NCBI GenBank assembly: GCA_947461805.1
Contig: CANHMJ010000030.1
Coordinates: forward strand, 1-14,073
Length of the DNA stretch: 14,073 bases
Reading direction: 5' to 3'
DNA from: Burkholderiaceae bacterium
Lineage (GTDB): Bacteria; Pseudomonadota; Gammaproteobacteria; Burkholderiales; Burkholderiaceae
The position numbers were made by a program, and so were the translations under genes. This document shows positions 8,416-14,060 of the stretch, piece by piece; within the stretch, counting starts at the first letter, position 1, and each line of letters starts with the position of its first letter. The notes beneath the pieces were generated by a model. That model saw only the letters and a program-made list of their open reading frames with translations, ran no database searches and was not told the origin of the DNA.

Positions 8416-9374
8416 TCGGCGGCAATGCGTCCCGTTTTGCTCCAAATTACCTGCGTAAATCCCCCCCCGGGGAGTGGGCTTGGAGAACGCTGTATCAAGG
8501 TAGAACTGATAAATATACCCCGTCCCAGCCTGATTTCGGAACCCGCCAGCCAAAACTGCGATTTAACATCCAAGAGGCTCGCATCGATCGCGCTGGTTTG
8601 AGTACCATCGGCCTGGTTTAAGGATATTCTCAGCTCATCCAGGGTTTTAATTGGTCGACTAGCACGTTGCTGCACTACATTGGCGGCAACCGAGCGCGAT
8701 AGACCCGGAATGGCCGACATCAAGACCTCTACCGGGGCAGTATTGACGTTGATGGCAGTAGCTCTGGGTAAGAAGGTGATAAATGGCCTAAGTTGCTCAA
8801 GCAATGCCGGCGTGTAAGAAGGCAAGGCCAATAAACCCTCCAAATCAAACAGGGGTAGATCGGCTTGCAAAGCCGATTGCGCTGTTAACTGCGCCAAATT
8901 GCGATCCAATCCCAAGGCATCAAGTAATCGGGCGTATTGCTGTACCCCAGCGACCTGCACCGTTTTAAATTGGCTATCCCATAAATTGAGTACATTAAAT
9001 CGACTTTGCGCATCTATTAGCTGGCCCTGCAAGGTCACCGCAGCAATCTCATCGGGCACGTCGGTGTTTTTCAGAAAGTCGGCAATGCGGCCATCGGCTA
9101 ATGGCAAGGCCCAGGCCTCACCTAAGTGATCGAACTGCGATGCGCGCTGATCCTCGACTAAAACCAAGCGAGCAAAATCGACTGCACCACGTTGTAACCA
9201 CTGCGCTTGCACACGGTCACGGGCATTCTCTAAAGTGCGGATCTGCATTTGCTGGCGCCAGATTAATCCGGTTATGAGTACCGCAGCAACCCCCACCACA
9301 ATGAGTGCGGTGATGGTGGCCGAGCCCCGCTCTGCCTGCGGTGATTTTGGACAATAAAATAAAACCTCGCTCAC
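8412..9374 (-). CDS. gspK: T2SS minor pseudopilin GspK
   Basis: Large minor pseudopilin that caps the pseudopilus tip with GspI and GspJ. The open frame extends to 9434, but a GTG at 9374 overlaps the gspJ stop as GTGA, like the other junctions, and gives 320 residues. The prepilin leader is then 17 residues, cleaved after AERG before SATITALIVV. No Glu is present at +5, as is normal for GspK. The membrane/polymerisation helix is at about 18-40. The region AINVNTAPVEVLMSAIPGL is characteristic of the GspK SAM-like domain. A run of eight G on the coding strand (8461-8468) lies near the 3' end. It overlaps gspL by 4 bases. Confidence 0.94.
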   Translation of the reverse strand: MSEVLFYCPKSPQAERGSATITALIVVGVAAVLITGLIWRQQMQIRTLENARDRVQAQWLQRGAVDFARLVLVEDQRASQFDHLGEAWALPLADGRIADFLKNTDVPDEIAAVTLQGQLIDAQSRFNVLNLWDSQFKTVQVAGVQQYARLLDALGLDRNLAQLTAQSALQADLPLFDLEGLLALPSYTPALLEQLRPFITFLPRATAINVNTAPVEVLMSAIPGLSRSVAANVVQQRASRPIKTLDELRISLNQADGTQTSAIDASLLDVKSQFWLAGSEIRLGRGIFISSTLIQRSPSPLPGGGFTQVIWSKTGRIAAE

Positions 9375-10075
9375 AATCCGCTCCCCATCAAACACGACCG
9401 CGTGATCGGCAAATTGGAGCTGCGCAGCCACCATTGCATTACCACCCCGCGATGATCTGGCGTCATCGCAGCCATGGTTGGCGGAGTGTTGGGAGCGGCA
9501 CTAACTGTATTAGCACTGGCATTGACTTCAGCAGCAGATGGATTTGTTGGCGTGGGCGTTGCAGGCGGTATGGCGCTCGCGCCGCTAGGGAGTACCGTTC
9601 GCACGAACGCCGTTTGACGGATAACGTCAGGCAAGGTGAGGCTAACCCGAAAGCTGCTCGATAGCAGATCGGGATCACGGCTCACGCCAGACCACAGAGC
9701 TACCGCTTCAGTACGCCGCAATAAGGGCGCACTAGTCCAGCGTTGCAATCCAGCTGGCGTGATGCCATAACCCACAATCATCCACGCATCGCGATTATCA
9801 GCATGCAATTGCCGTATCCACCAGATGTTCTTTGCTCCAGCAGATAACGGGTTGCTACCCAAGACTTCGGCACGCAAAACAAATTGGCAATCGCGCTCAA
9901 ACTGATTAACAAGCTGTGTATACGCGGCATCCTGATTGGCGCGCCGATCAATCACCTCACGCCCCAGTATCAAGGCATCCATGCCGCGCCAGGCCATGAG
10001 GCCAACCAAGGCCATGATGGTCATGGCAACCAACACCTCAATCAGTGCAAAGCCCTCATCGCGCAGCAGTTTCAT
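9371..10075 (-). CDS. gspJ: T2SS minor pseudopilin GspJ
   Basis: Minor pseudopilin of the tip complex. It has an 8-residue leader, MKLLRDEG, cleaved before FALIEVLVAMTIMALVG with the conserved Glu at +5. The globular part contains FERDCQFVLRAEV (59-71) and GYGI (102-105), typical of GspJ. An insert at about 164-207 is Pro/Thr/Ala/Ser-rich and low in complexity; the frame resumes with RGVVMQWWLRSS, the last beta strands. The ATG overlaps the gspI stop (ATGA) and the stop overlaps the gspK GTG. At 234 residues it is slightly longer than usual because of the insert. Confidence 0.95.
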   Translation of the reverse strand: MKLLRDEGFALIEVLVAMTIMALVGLMAWRGMDALILGREVIDRRANQDAAYTQLVNQFERDCQFVLRAEVLGSNPLSAGAKNIWWIRQLHADNRDAWMIVGYGITPAGLQRWTSAPLLRRTEAVALWSGVSRDPDLLSSSFRVSLTLPDVIRQTAFVRTVLPSGASAIPPATPTPTNPSAAEVNASANTVSAAPNTPPTMAAMTPDHRGVVMQWWLRSSNLPITRSCLMGSGL

Positions 10076-10533
10076 AAGGAACCACCAGCGGGGTTGGGCA
10101 AAATCGTAGTTAGCCAGGCTAGCCTGGGACCGCTAGCCACATCGGCGCTAGTAGGGCTCGCCAAATACACGGTCAACTCAATACGCCGAAAGCTAGGATT
10201 AGGGGTACTCAATACCTTACGCTGACATACAAATACATAGCGGTCTTGCGGGCAACTGAAGGTGGTGGTTCCCATCTCTGGCCATTGGCGATTCATGCGT
10301 AAATCAGCTAGGGCATTATCTGCACTCCACAGCGCCTGGGTGCGCTGCGATAACACCAGTTGGGTATCGGCAGCACTGGCGATTGCCTTCAATCCAGCAA
10401 TCAGCGCAATACTTAATACCGCAAGGCCTACTAGCACCTCAATCAAAGCAAAGCCAGCTTGCGTTTGTGTTTGCGTTTGCATTTGTGTTTGTGTTTGTTT
10501 TTTTGCTTGCACAAAAGGATTGCGGAGTCTCAT
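10072..10533 (-). CDS. gspI: T2SS minor pseudopilin GspI
   Basis: Minor pseudopilin that nucleates the tip complex. I start at the ATG at 10533, which overlaps the gspH stop (ATGA); a GTG at 10545 is the only longer alternative. The 153-residue product has a 27-residue leader ending QAG before FALIEVLVGLAVLSIALIAG (Glu at +5), then a short globular domain. The leader is odd: residues 11-25 are almost only Gln and Thr (KKQTQTQMQTQTQTQ), encoded by seven imperfect hexanucleotide units, after a run of seven A on the coding strand. Its stop overlaps the gspJ start by 4 bases. Confidence 0.94.
   Translation of the reverse strand: MRLRNPFVQAKKQTQTQMQTQTQTQAGFALIEVLVGLAVLSIALIAGLKAIASAADTQLVLSQRTQALWSADNALADLRMNRQWPEMGTTTFSCPQDRYVFVCQRKVLSTPNPSFRRIELTVYLASPTSADVASGPRLAWLTTILPNPAGGSL
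10459..10500 (-). repeat. Imperfect hexanucleotide repeat inside the gspI leader
   Basis: On the + strand seven units of TTGNNT follow each other (ttgcgt, ttgtgt, ttgcgt, ttgcat, ttgtgt, ttgtgt, ttgttt). On the coding strand they give alternating Gln-Thr codons, with one Gln-Met. A T7 run (A7 on the coding strand) borders the array at 10498-10504. Gain or loss of units would keep the frame and only change leader length. Confidence 0.9.
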
Positions 10534-11042
10534 GGGCGCACCCACTGAAAGCGCCCACTGGTAGAACGCATCAACACAGCTTGGCGGTTTTCTTGCTTAA
10601 TTGGTATTTGCAGGGGCTCGGTAATGCTCTCACCACCCAAACTCAATTGCACTGGGGAGATCTCAACTGGCTTATGCCAGGTTTGTGCGCGGTAGACATC
10701 CGGCAAAAAAGTACTTCCCGGATTGCTACCCGCTGCAGTCACTGCGGAGAGGGGAACGCTAAAGCGCCAACCAATCATATCAACTTGGGCGATCATGGGA
10801 CTGCCACTCATGGTACTTTCCTCTTGGGCAAAGTTAAGTGAACTGACAAGCTGATCCAAGTTATCGCGCCAATAACGCTCATCGTGATTGGGTAACGCTA
10901 AGACGGCAATGCCCAATAGCACTGCCATCACCGCAATCGCAACCAAGAACTCAATTAAGGTGAAGCCAGCTTCGTTCTGCCGATATTGCGCTAGCCGCGC
11001 TTGACCTTGGGGCGTTCTATTACCAGTTCCCAATATCCGCAT
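10530..11042 (-). CDS. gspH: T2SS minor pseudopilin GspH
   Basis: Minor pseudopilin that joins the tip complex to the GspG shaft. The leader ends NEAG before FTLIEFLVAIAVMAVLLGIAV, with Glu at +5, then a GspH-type globular domain including ERYWRDNLDQL and ending with SGRFQWVRP. The start is uncertain: in-frame candidates are GTG 11075, ATG 11069 and ATG 11042. I prefer 11042 (170 residues, 26-residue leader) because it has the smallest overlap with gspG (23 bases) and some GGA upstream. The stop overlaps the gspI ATG. Confidence 0.9.
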   Translation of the reverse strand: MRILGTGNRTPQGQARLAQYRQNEAGFTLIEFLVAIAVMAVLLGIAVLALPNHDERYWRDNLDQLVSSLNFAQEESTMSGSPMIAQVDMIGWRFSVPLSAVTAAGSNPGSTFLPDVYRAQTWHKPVEISPVQLSLGGESITEPLQIPIKQENRQAVLMRSTSGRFQWVRP

Positions 11043-11553
11043 CGGTTCCGGTTCCGCCGGGCTTCCCATCAGCACCGTAACTGATTACATCGATTTCGCC
11101 GCGGGTGCCAGGATTGCTGTAGTGGTATGGATTACCCCATGGGTCTTTGGGTACAGAACTTAAGTAGCCACCGGTTTTCCAGTTTTGCGGTATTGGCTCG
11201 CTTGTTGGTCTCTCGACCAAGGCTTTCAGGCCTTGCTCAGTAGTAGGGTAGCGGCCAATGTCGAGGCGATACAGTTTGAGTGCTTGGTTGATGGTACCCA
11301 CATCGTGTTTGGCAGCGGTGGCCCGCGCTTCATCCGGGCGCCCCATAATATTGGGCACAATCAGCGTTGCCAGAATACCAATAATGGCAATGACCACCAT
11401 GATTTCAATTAAGGTAAAACCGGCTTCACGGTGATTGCGCAGTACAGGCGAGCCCAGCAGAACAGGTTTGGATGGGATCAGGCGCTGGCATTGCCGTGCA
11501 AACTGATGTAGTCGATAGCAAAGGGTTTGGCTGAGCTGGTGGAAAATTAACAT
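11020..11553 (-). CDS. gspG: T2SS major pseudopilin GspG
   Basis: Major pseudopilin, the shaft subunit. Cleavage after HREAG exposes FTLIEIMVVIAIIGILATLIVPN, with Glu at +5. The rest matches GspG strongly: DVGTINQALKLYRLDIGRYPTTEQGL, then GGYLSSVPKDPWGNPYHY, and a Gly/Asp-rich end (ISYGADGKPGGTGTDADI) that carries the calcium site in this family. The mature part is about 132 residues, normal for the family. The leader is unusually long at 45 residues because no ATG, GTG or TTG that I can see lies between 11553 and the cleavage site. This is the first gene of the minus-strand operon, 51 bases from the divergent gspC. Confidence 0.96.
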   Translation of the reverse strand: MLIFHQLSQTLCYRLHQFARQCQRLIPSKPVLLGSPVLRNHREAGFTLIEIMVVIAIIGILATLIVPNIMGRPDEARATAAKHDVGTINQALKLYRLDIGRYPTTEQGLKALVERPTSEPIPQNWKTGGYLSSVPKDPWGNPYHYSNPGTRGEIDVISYGADGKPGGTGTDADIGNW

Positions 11554-11604
11554 AGTCTTTTCAATGATTTAAACTGAGTTAAATTTTATAGGGATTTTGG
11601 CGAA
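11554..11604. promoter_or_regulatory. Divergent gspG / gspC control region
   Basis: Only 51 bases separate the gspG ATG (minus strand) from the gspC TTG (plus strand), so the two promoters must overlap each other or the coding ends. The stretch is AT-rich. A TATAAA for the minus strand, about 30 bases before the gspG ATG, is a possible -10 element; I see no convincing -35. For gspC the best ribosome-site candidate is AGGG at 11590-11593. Exact promoters are not resolved. Confidence 0.45.
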
Positions 11605-12267
11605 TTGAGTGACTTTCTAGCGCGTTTGCAAGCCCGCTTAAACAAGCAGTTGCAATCTACCACTGAAAAAACGAGTGCCCTTGGCTTGGCGGCATCGGCT
11701 CGTACCAAAATAGAGCAAGGCGCCAGTGAAGCCCTGCAAAAACTAAGATCGCGGCCTAATCTCCACATGCCGCTAGGCTCTAGACCACACCTTCATCCGG
11801 CAGTAGTGGCACGCCCCCTCCAATACCTCGGCATGGCGATTACCGCAATGGCTCTCACATATTGGTTATTGCAGTGGTGGCAACTGCCCTCGGTGCCTTT
11901 TATCGTTTCATCATCCGCGCCCTCCCCTGGGAATAAAAACAATTCAGGTATAACGCTTTATGCTAATCAAGACAGCACTGCAGCATACGATTTATTTGGT
12001 AGCAAACCCTTAAGCACCGATACCATCTATCTGCGGGGAGTAGTTGCGACGGGTAAAAATGCCAATGGCTCGCTCGATGGTTTTGCTATTTTTGAGATCG
12101 ATGGCAAACCCACTAATGCCATCAGCATCGGCGAATCCATCGGCAAAGGCCTGATCCTGCAGTCGATTAACGATGAAAGCGCTACCCTACTTTACCAAGG
12201 ACGAAAGCTGGAGTTGAAACTAAATAAGCCTGGCGCTCAAACAGCCGCCAACCCAAAAAAGAAATAA
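11605..12267 (+). CDS. gspC: T2SS linker protein GspC (PDZ-less)
   Basis: Inner-membrane protein whose periplasmic HR domain contacts the N0 domain of the secretin GspD. The 220 residues comprise a charged cytoplasmic tail (1-70), a membrane segment at about 72-92, a linker, and an HR domain at about 127-207 (AYDLFGSKPL, IYLRGVVATG, FAIFEIDGKP). The chain ends in a Lys-rich tail with no PDZ or coiled-coil domain, so it is a short GspC. The start is TTG: the frame upstream is closed by TGA at 11575 with no ATG or GTG, and the next ATG (codon 55) would still leave the membrane helix intact but remove most of the tail. It is transcribed away from the rest of the operon. Confidence 0.9.
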   Translation: MSDFLARLQARLNKQLQSTTEKTSALGLAASARTKIEQGASEALQKLRSRPNLHMPLGSRPHLHPAVVARPLQYLGMAITAMALTYWLLQWWQLPSVPFIVSSSAPSPGNKNNSGITLYANQDSTAAYDLFGSKPLSTDTIYLRGVVATGKNANGSLDGFAIFEIDGKPTNAISIGESIGKGLILQSINDESATLLYQGRKLELKLNKPGAQTAANPKKK

Positions 12268-12270
12268 GTC

Positions 12271-12298
12271 CACGTTTTGTAAAGCGTGTCTTCTTTTC
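12271..12298 (+). terminator. Rho-independent terminator after gspC
   Basis: Four bases after the gspC stop, CACGTTT and AAGCGTG form a 7-bp stem (one G-T pair) around a TGTA loop, followed by the T-rich tract TCTTCTTTTC. This ends the single-gene gspC transcript. Confidence 0.75.
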
Positions 12299-12512
12299 AC
12301 CAACGCACAAAAGAAATCACTCCACAAATTGAAATTGCTCAAGTAAATCAGTTGTATTCTGGAGTGCGGCTGTAAAACGACTACTCGCAAGAAATTTTAT
12401 TAGCGTCCACAATCGACTTCGCATGTAACGCAAACTAAATTATGCAATAAAGGGTATTCGAGCTTTAGACTTAAAAAGTCTCACTGGATTTTGAAAGTTG
12501 AAAAGTTTGGTA
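12299..12512. other. AT-rich non-coding stretch
   Basis: I find no credible gene here. There is a distant inverted pair CACTCCA (12318-12324) / TGGAGTG (12360-12366) and a small palindrome AGACTT-AAA-AAGTCT (12467-12481). A weak resemblance of 12402-12427 to the start of repeat A may be another decayed copy, but the match is poor. Confidence 0.4.
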
Positions 12513-12631
12513 TCCAGTCCACAGATTCAAACATGTAAAAAAAGCAGTCGCACACTTAATCGCAAAGTCATTTTTTTATCGTATAGATCATTAATTTATA
12601 TAGAATTTTGAAAAGGCGTGGTCACTTTTCA
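12513..12631 (+). repeat. Direct repeat A of the accessory island
   Basis: By eye this aligns over about 120 bases, with small gaps, to 13939-14060 in the same orientation. Shared blocks include CCACAGATTC, CGCACACT, AATCGCA, GTCATTTTTT and ATTTATATAG. It contains a diverged tandem pair CAGTCGCACACT / TAATCGCAAAGT (12545-12568). The two copies flank the two-gene segment and may be remnants of attachment sites. Confidence 0.65.
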
Positions 12632-12642
12632 GAGGCTCCAAC

Positions 12643-12664
12643 AAAAAACCACCCGAGGGTGGTT
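12643..12664 (-). terminator. Terminator downstream of the cupin gene (part of module R1)
   Basis: AACCACCC and GGGTGGTT form a perfect 8-bp stem around GA (12647-12664). On the minus strand the stem is followed by TTTTTTG, a classic intrinsic terminator, about 50 bases after the cupin stop. Confidence 0.85.
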
Positions 12665-12707
12665 ATGGTGATACTTGATGGCCTGGAGCAAAATCGACCA
12701 GAACAAA
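12645..12707 (-). repeat. Repeat module R1 (decayed tRNA-3'-end-like plus terminator)
   Basis: Read on the minus strand, the segment after the cupin stop aligns by eye with R2 and R3. Its order is a T-arm-like part (CTGGTCGA), an acceptor-like part near GGCCATCAAG, a short AT-rich spacer, then the terminator hairpin. R1 has lost the clear TTCGA and CCA seen in R2. Confidence 0.55.
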
Positions 12708-12713
12708 GAATGC

Positions 12714-13160
12714 TTAATCATTTTCTTTAATCGCCAATGGAGTCCCAACCTCTCCTGCATAAAACATAATTAGCTTTACAGGAACAGTATCTTGGTTAAC
12801 ACCATAGTGCCATTTATCTACCAACTCAACAATCGAGTCTCCAGCATTAAGATTTAGCTGTTTTCCGTCTTTGGTAATGACTGTTAGCTTTCCCTGTAAA
12901 ACAACTCCAGCGTTGATGACTGGGTGTTTATGCATTGGCAATCGTATGCCTGGTGGTATTTCATAGCTAAGAATAGTAATTTCCGGGTTTTTTGAAGGAT
13001 AGGGAGGCAACGGGCTTCCATCCCACTGTTTAGAGGATTTAAGTATTTGTATAACCTTTATTTCGCCTAGATTTTGATTTTTGCTCGCATCGCCATCTTT
13101 TGATTGGGCAAAAGTGGATATCGAAATACAAACCAATAACAATGAAATTAAATACCTCAT
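12714..13160 (-). CDS. Secreted cupin-domain protein
   Basis: Small single-domain cupin of unknown substrate, exported. The 148 residues start with a Sec signal peptide (MRYLISLLLVCISISTFAQ). The cupin barrel is at about 60-138: motif 1 is GIRLPMHKHPVINAGVVLQG, with His77 and His79 but Asn or Ala where the metal-binding Glu is expected; motif 2 is GDSIVELVDKWHYGVN, with His118. Three His could still bind a metal. The longest frame begins with TTG at 13172, but that TTG overlaps the GGAG ribosome site that lies 6 bases before the ATG at 13160, so I choose the ATG. Upstream are inverted repeats and a possible promoter; downstream is terminator R1. It is clearly AT-richer than the gsp genes, suggesting acquired DNA. 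Confidence 0.8.
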   Translation of the reverse strand: MRYLISLLLVCISISTFAQSKDGDASKNQNLGEIKVIQILKSSKQWDGSPLPPYPSKNPEITILSYEIPPGIRLPMHKHPVINAGVVLQGKLTVITKDGKQLNLNAGDSIVELVDKWHYGVNQDTVPVKLIMFYAGEVGTPLAIKEND

Positions 13161-13172
13161 CTTTGACTCCAA

Positions 13173-13202
13173 TGTAGACCTTAGTCTACAGAGACTAGAC
13201 TA
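13173..13202. promoter_or_regulatory. Overlapping inverted repeats upstream of the cupin gene, candidate operator
   Basis: TGTAGAC-CTTA-GTCTACA (13173-13190) is a perfect 7-bp inverted repeat. It overlaps a second one, TAGTCTA-N7-TAGACTA (13182-13202). Both end just before the cupin ribosome site. A weak minus-strand promoter can be drawn with TTGGCC (13207-13212) as -35 and TAGACT (13183-13188) as -10, 18 bases apart, which would put the repeats over the promoter. An mRNA hairpin is the alternative. Confidence 0.45.
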
Positions 13203-13213
13203 TGACGGCCAAA

Positions 13214-13280
13214 TAAAAAATACCCGAAGGTGGTTTTGGTAATTCTTGGTGGACCGGGGGGGGTCGAACCACCGACACAA
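13214..13280 (-). repeat. Repeat module R2 (tRNA-3'-end-like plus terminator)
   Basis: This is the best preserved of the three modules. On the minus strand it reads GTGTCGGTGGTTCGA, a run of eight C, then GGTCCACCA: variable loop, T-arm with the TTCGA loop, shortened acceptor and CCA, as in a tRNA-Phe-like 3' end (13247-13279). An AT spacer and a weak hairpin ACC-TTCG-GGT followed by a T run (13213-13237) come next. No anticodon arm or 5' half is present. It begins about 14 bases after the DUF2165 stop. Confidence 0.65.
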
Positions 13281-13291
13281 GAGTTTCTTCT

Positions 13292-13792
13292 CTAATTATT
13301 ATCGCTTTCAGATTCAGGCATTGCGATAAACAGTAATGTAAGCATAATAAGAACAGCAAATCGAAAGGCTGCCTCAATACCATTCCATTTCTCGGATTGC
13401 CACATACAAAACCATTCACCACCAACAACAATAAATCCAAAAAACCAGAGTACAAAACCAACCAGACATCCAAGATAAACCCAGTTCTTGGACCTATTGA
13501 ATGCCAAGGGAGAATGAATATTCTTGATTAGGCCAATAGCGCCTATGAGCAACAGAGCGCCCGTTAAAAATTCGGCAAAGATGATTAAGCCATAGGCAAG
13601 ATTCCAAACAAAGGGGTCAAGAATGGCTCTGTGCTTCAAAGCATTTTCTGGAAAAACCGTATCCATAGAAAGAGTGTGCTGAACAAAAGCGTAGTTAGAC
13701 CCATAGTCCGCTACATTATTGAAACAGACCAAAAGAGCAAAAGTAGCAAGCGAGAAACAAACAATGGACTTACTTGCCCTCAAAATATTCAT
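13292..13792 (-). CDS. DUF2165-type small integral membrane protein
   Basis: A 166-residue membrane protein with four hydrophobic segments, at about 8-25, 66-87, 104-124 and 141-158. The stretch FNNVADYGSNYAFVQHTLSMDTVF (24-47) followed by a His-Arg-Ala-Ile element, and the Trp-rich GGEWFCMWQSEKWNG segment (124-138), match what I know of the DUF2165 family. Its function is not known. AGGA lies about 9 bases before the ATG. A possible -10 (TAGAAT, minus strand, at 13827-13832) precedes it, without a good -35. It lies between modules R3 and R2 and is AT-rich relative to the gsp locus. Its TAG is followed almost at once by the tRNA-like part of R2. Confidence 0.8.
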   Translation of the reverse strand: MNILRASKSIVCFSLATFALLVCFNNVADYGSNYAFVQHTLSMDTVFPENALKHRAILDPFVWNLAYGLIIFAEFLTGALLLIGAIGLIKNIHSPLAFNRSKNWVYLGCLVGFVLWFFGFIVVGGEWFCMWQSEKWNGIEAAFRFAVLIMLTLLFIAMPESESDNN

Positions 13793-13854
13793 TCAATCAA
13801 ATCCTATTAAAAGATTACAAAAGTTAATTCTACAATTCAACCCTTGTGAAAGAT

Positions 13855-13913
13855 AAAACCGCCCGAAGTTGGTTTTAGTGTTTCTTAGTGGCCCGGGTCA
13901 GAATCAACCTAAC
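13855..13913 (-). repeat. Repeat module R3 (decayed tRNA-3'-end-like plus terminator)
   Basis: Read on the minus strand it has GTTGATTCTGACCCGGGCCACTAAG (compare TTCGA...CCACCAAG in R2), a spacer, then AAAACC...GGTTTT (13855-13876), a hairpin with AT-rich ends that could terminate transcription in either direction. It lies upstream of the DUF2165 gene, next to repeat B. Confidence 0.55.
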
Positions 13914-13938
13914 TCTATTTAAAATTAAACAATCGAAA

Positions 13939-14060
13939 TCCGGACCACAGATTCGAACTTTGCACCAATATGCAATCGCACACTCAATCGCACAGTCATT
14001 TTTTGACCCTTGAGGCCATTGATTTATATAGGGTTTTGAAGAGCCACGACTTCTTTTAAT
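13939..14060 (+). repeat. Direct repeat B of the accessory island
   Basis: Second copy of the repeat at 12513-12631, same orientation. It contains a nearly perfect tandem 12-mer, CAATCGCACACT / CAATCGCACAGT (13973-13996). Near its start, the minus strand has GTTCGAATC, another possible T-loop remnant. It passes directly into the tRNA-Lys-like sequence at the window edge. Confidence 0.65.

Noticed and set aside
8416..8553. Longer GspL start at 8553
   Set aside because: It would overlap gspK by about 140 bases and add residues unlike GspL; the ATG at 8415 overlaps the gspK stop by 4 bases like its neighbours.
9375..9434. Longer GspK start at 9434
   Set aside because: It adds 20 residues read out of frame from the gspJ coding end; the GTG at 9374 gives a normal leader and a 4-base overlap.
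12299..12512. Possible third copy of repeat A and regulatory palindromes
   Set aside because: The similarity around 12402-12427 is too weak and gapped to claim, and the small palindromes are expected by chance in AT-rich DNA.
13247..13290. A functional tRNA gene on the minus strand
   Set aside because: The T-arm and CCA are recognisable but the acceptor is one base short, and the sequence upstream gives no anticodon or D arm; it is the end of the DUF2165 gene.
13195..13473. 92-residue minus-strand reading frame overlapping the DUF2165 gene
   Set aside because: It runs through the R2 module and the DUF2165 coding sequence in another frame and has no recognisable domain; it is a shadow frame.
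12645..13915. Integron gene cassettes with attC sites
   Set aside because: The layout of single genes separated by about 60-bp repeats is suggestive, and R3 has GTTAGGT, but the repeats lack the ordered R''-L''-L'-R' boxes with RYYYAAC first and GTTRRRY last, and no integron integrase is present.
12513..14060. CRISPR array or IS element
   Set aside because: Repeats are few, long, diverged and separated by genes; there is no transposase frame and no regular spacer pattern.
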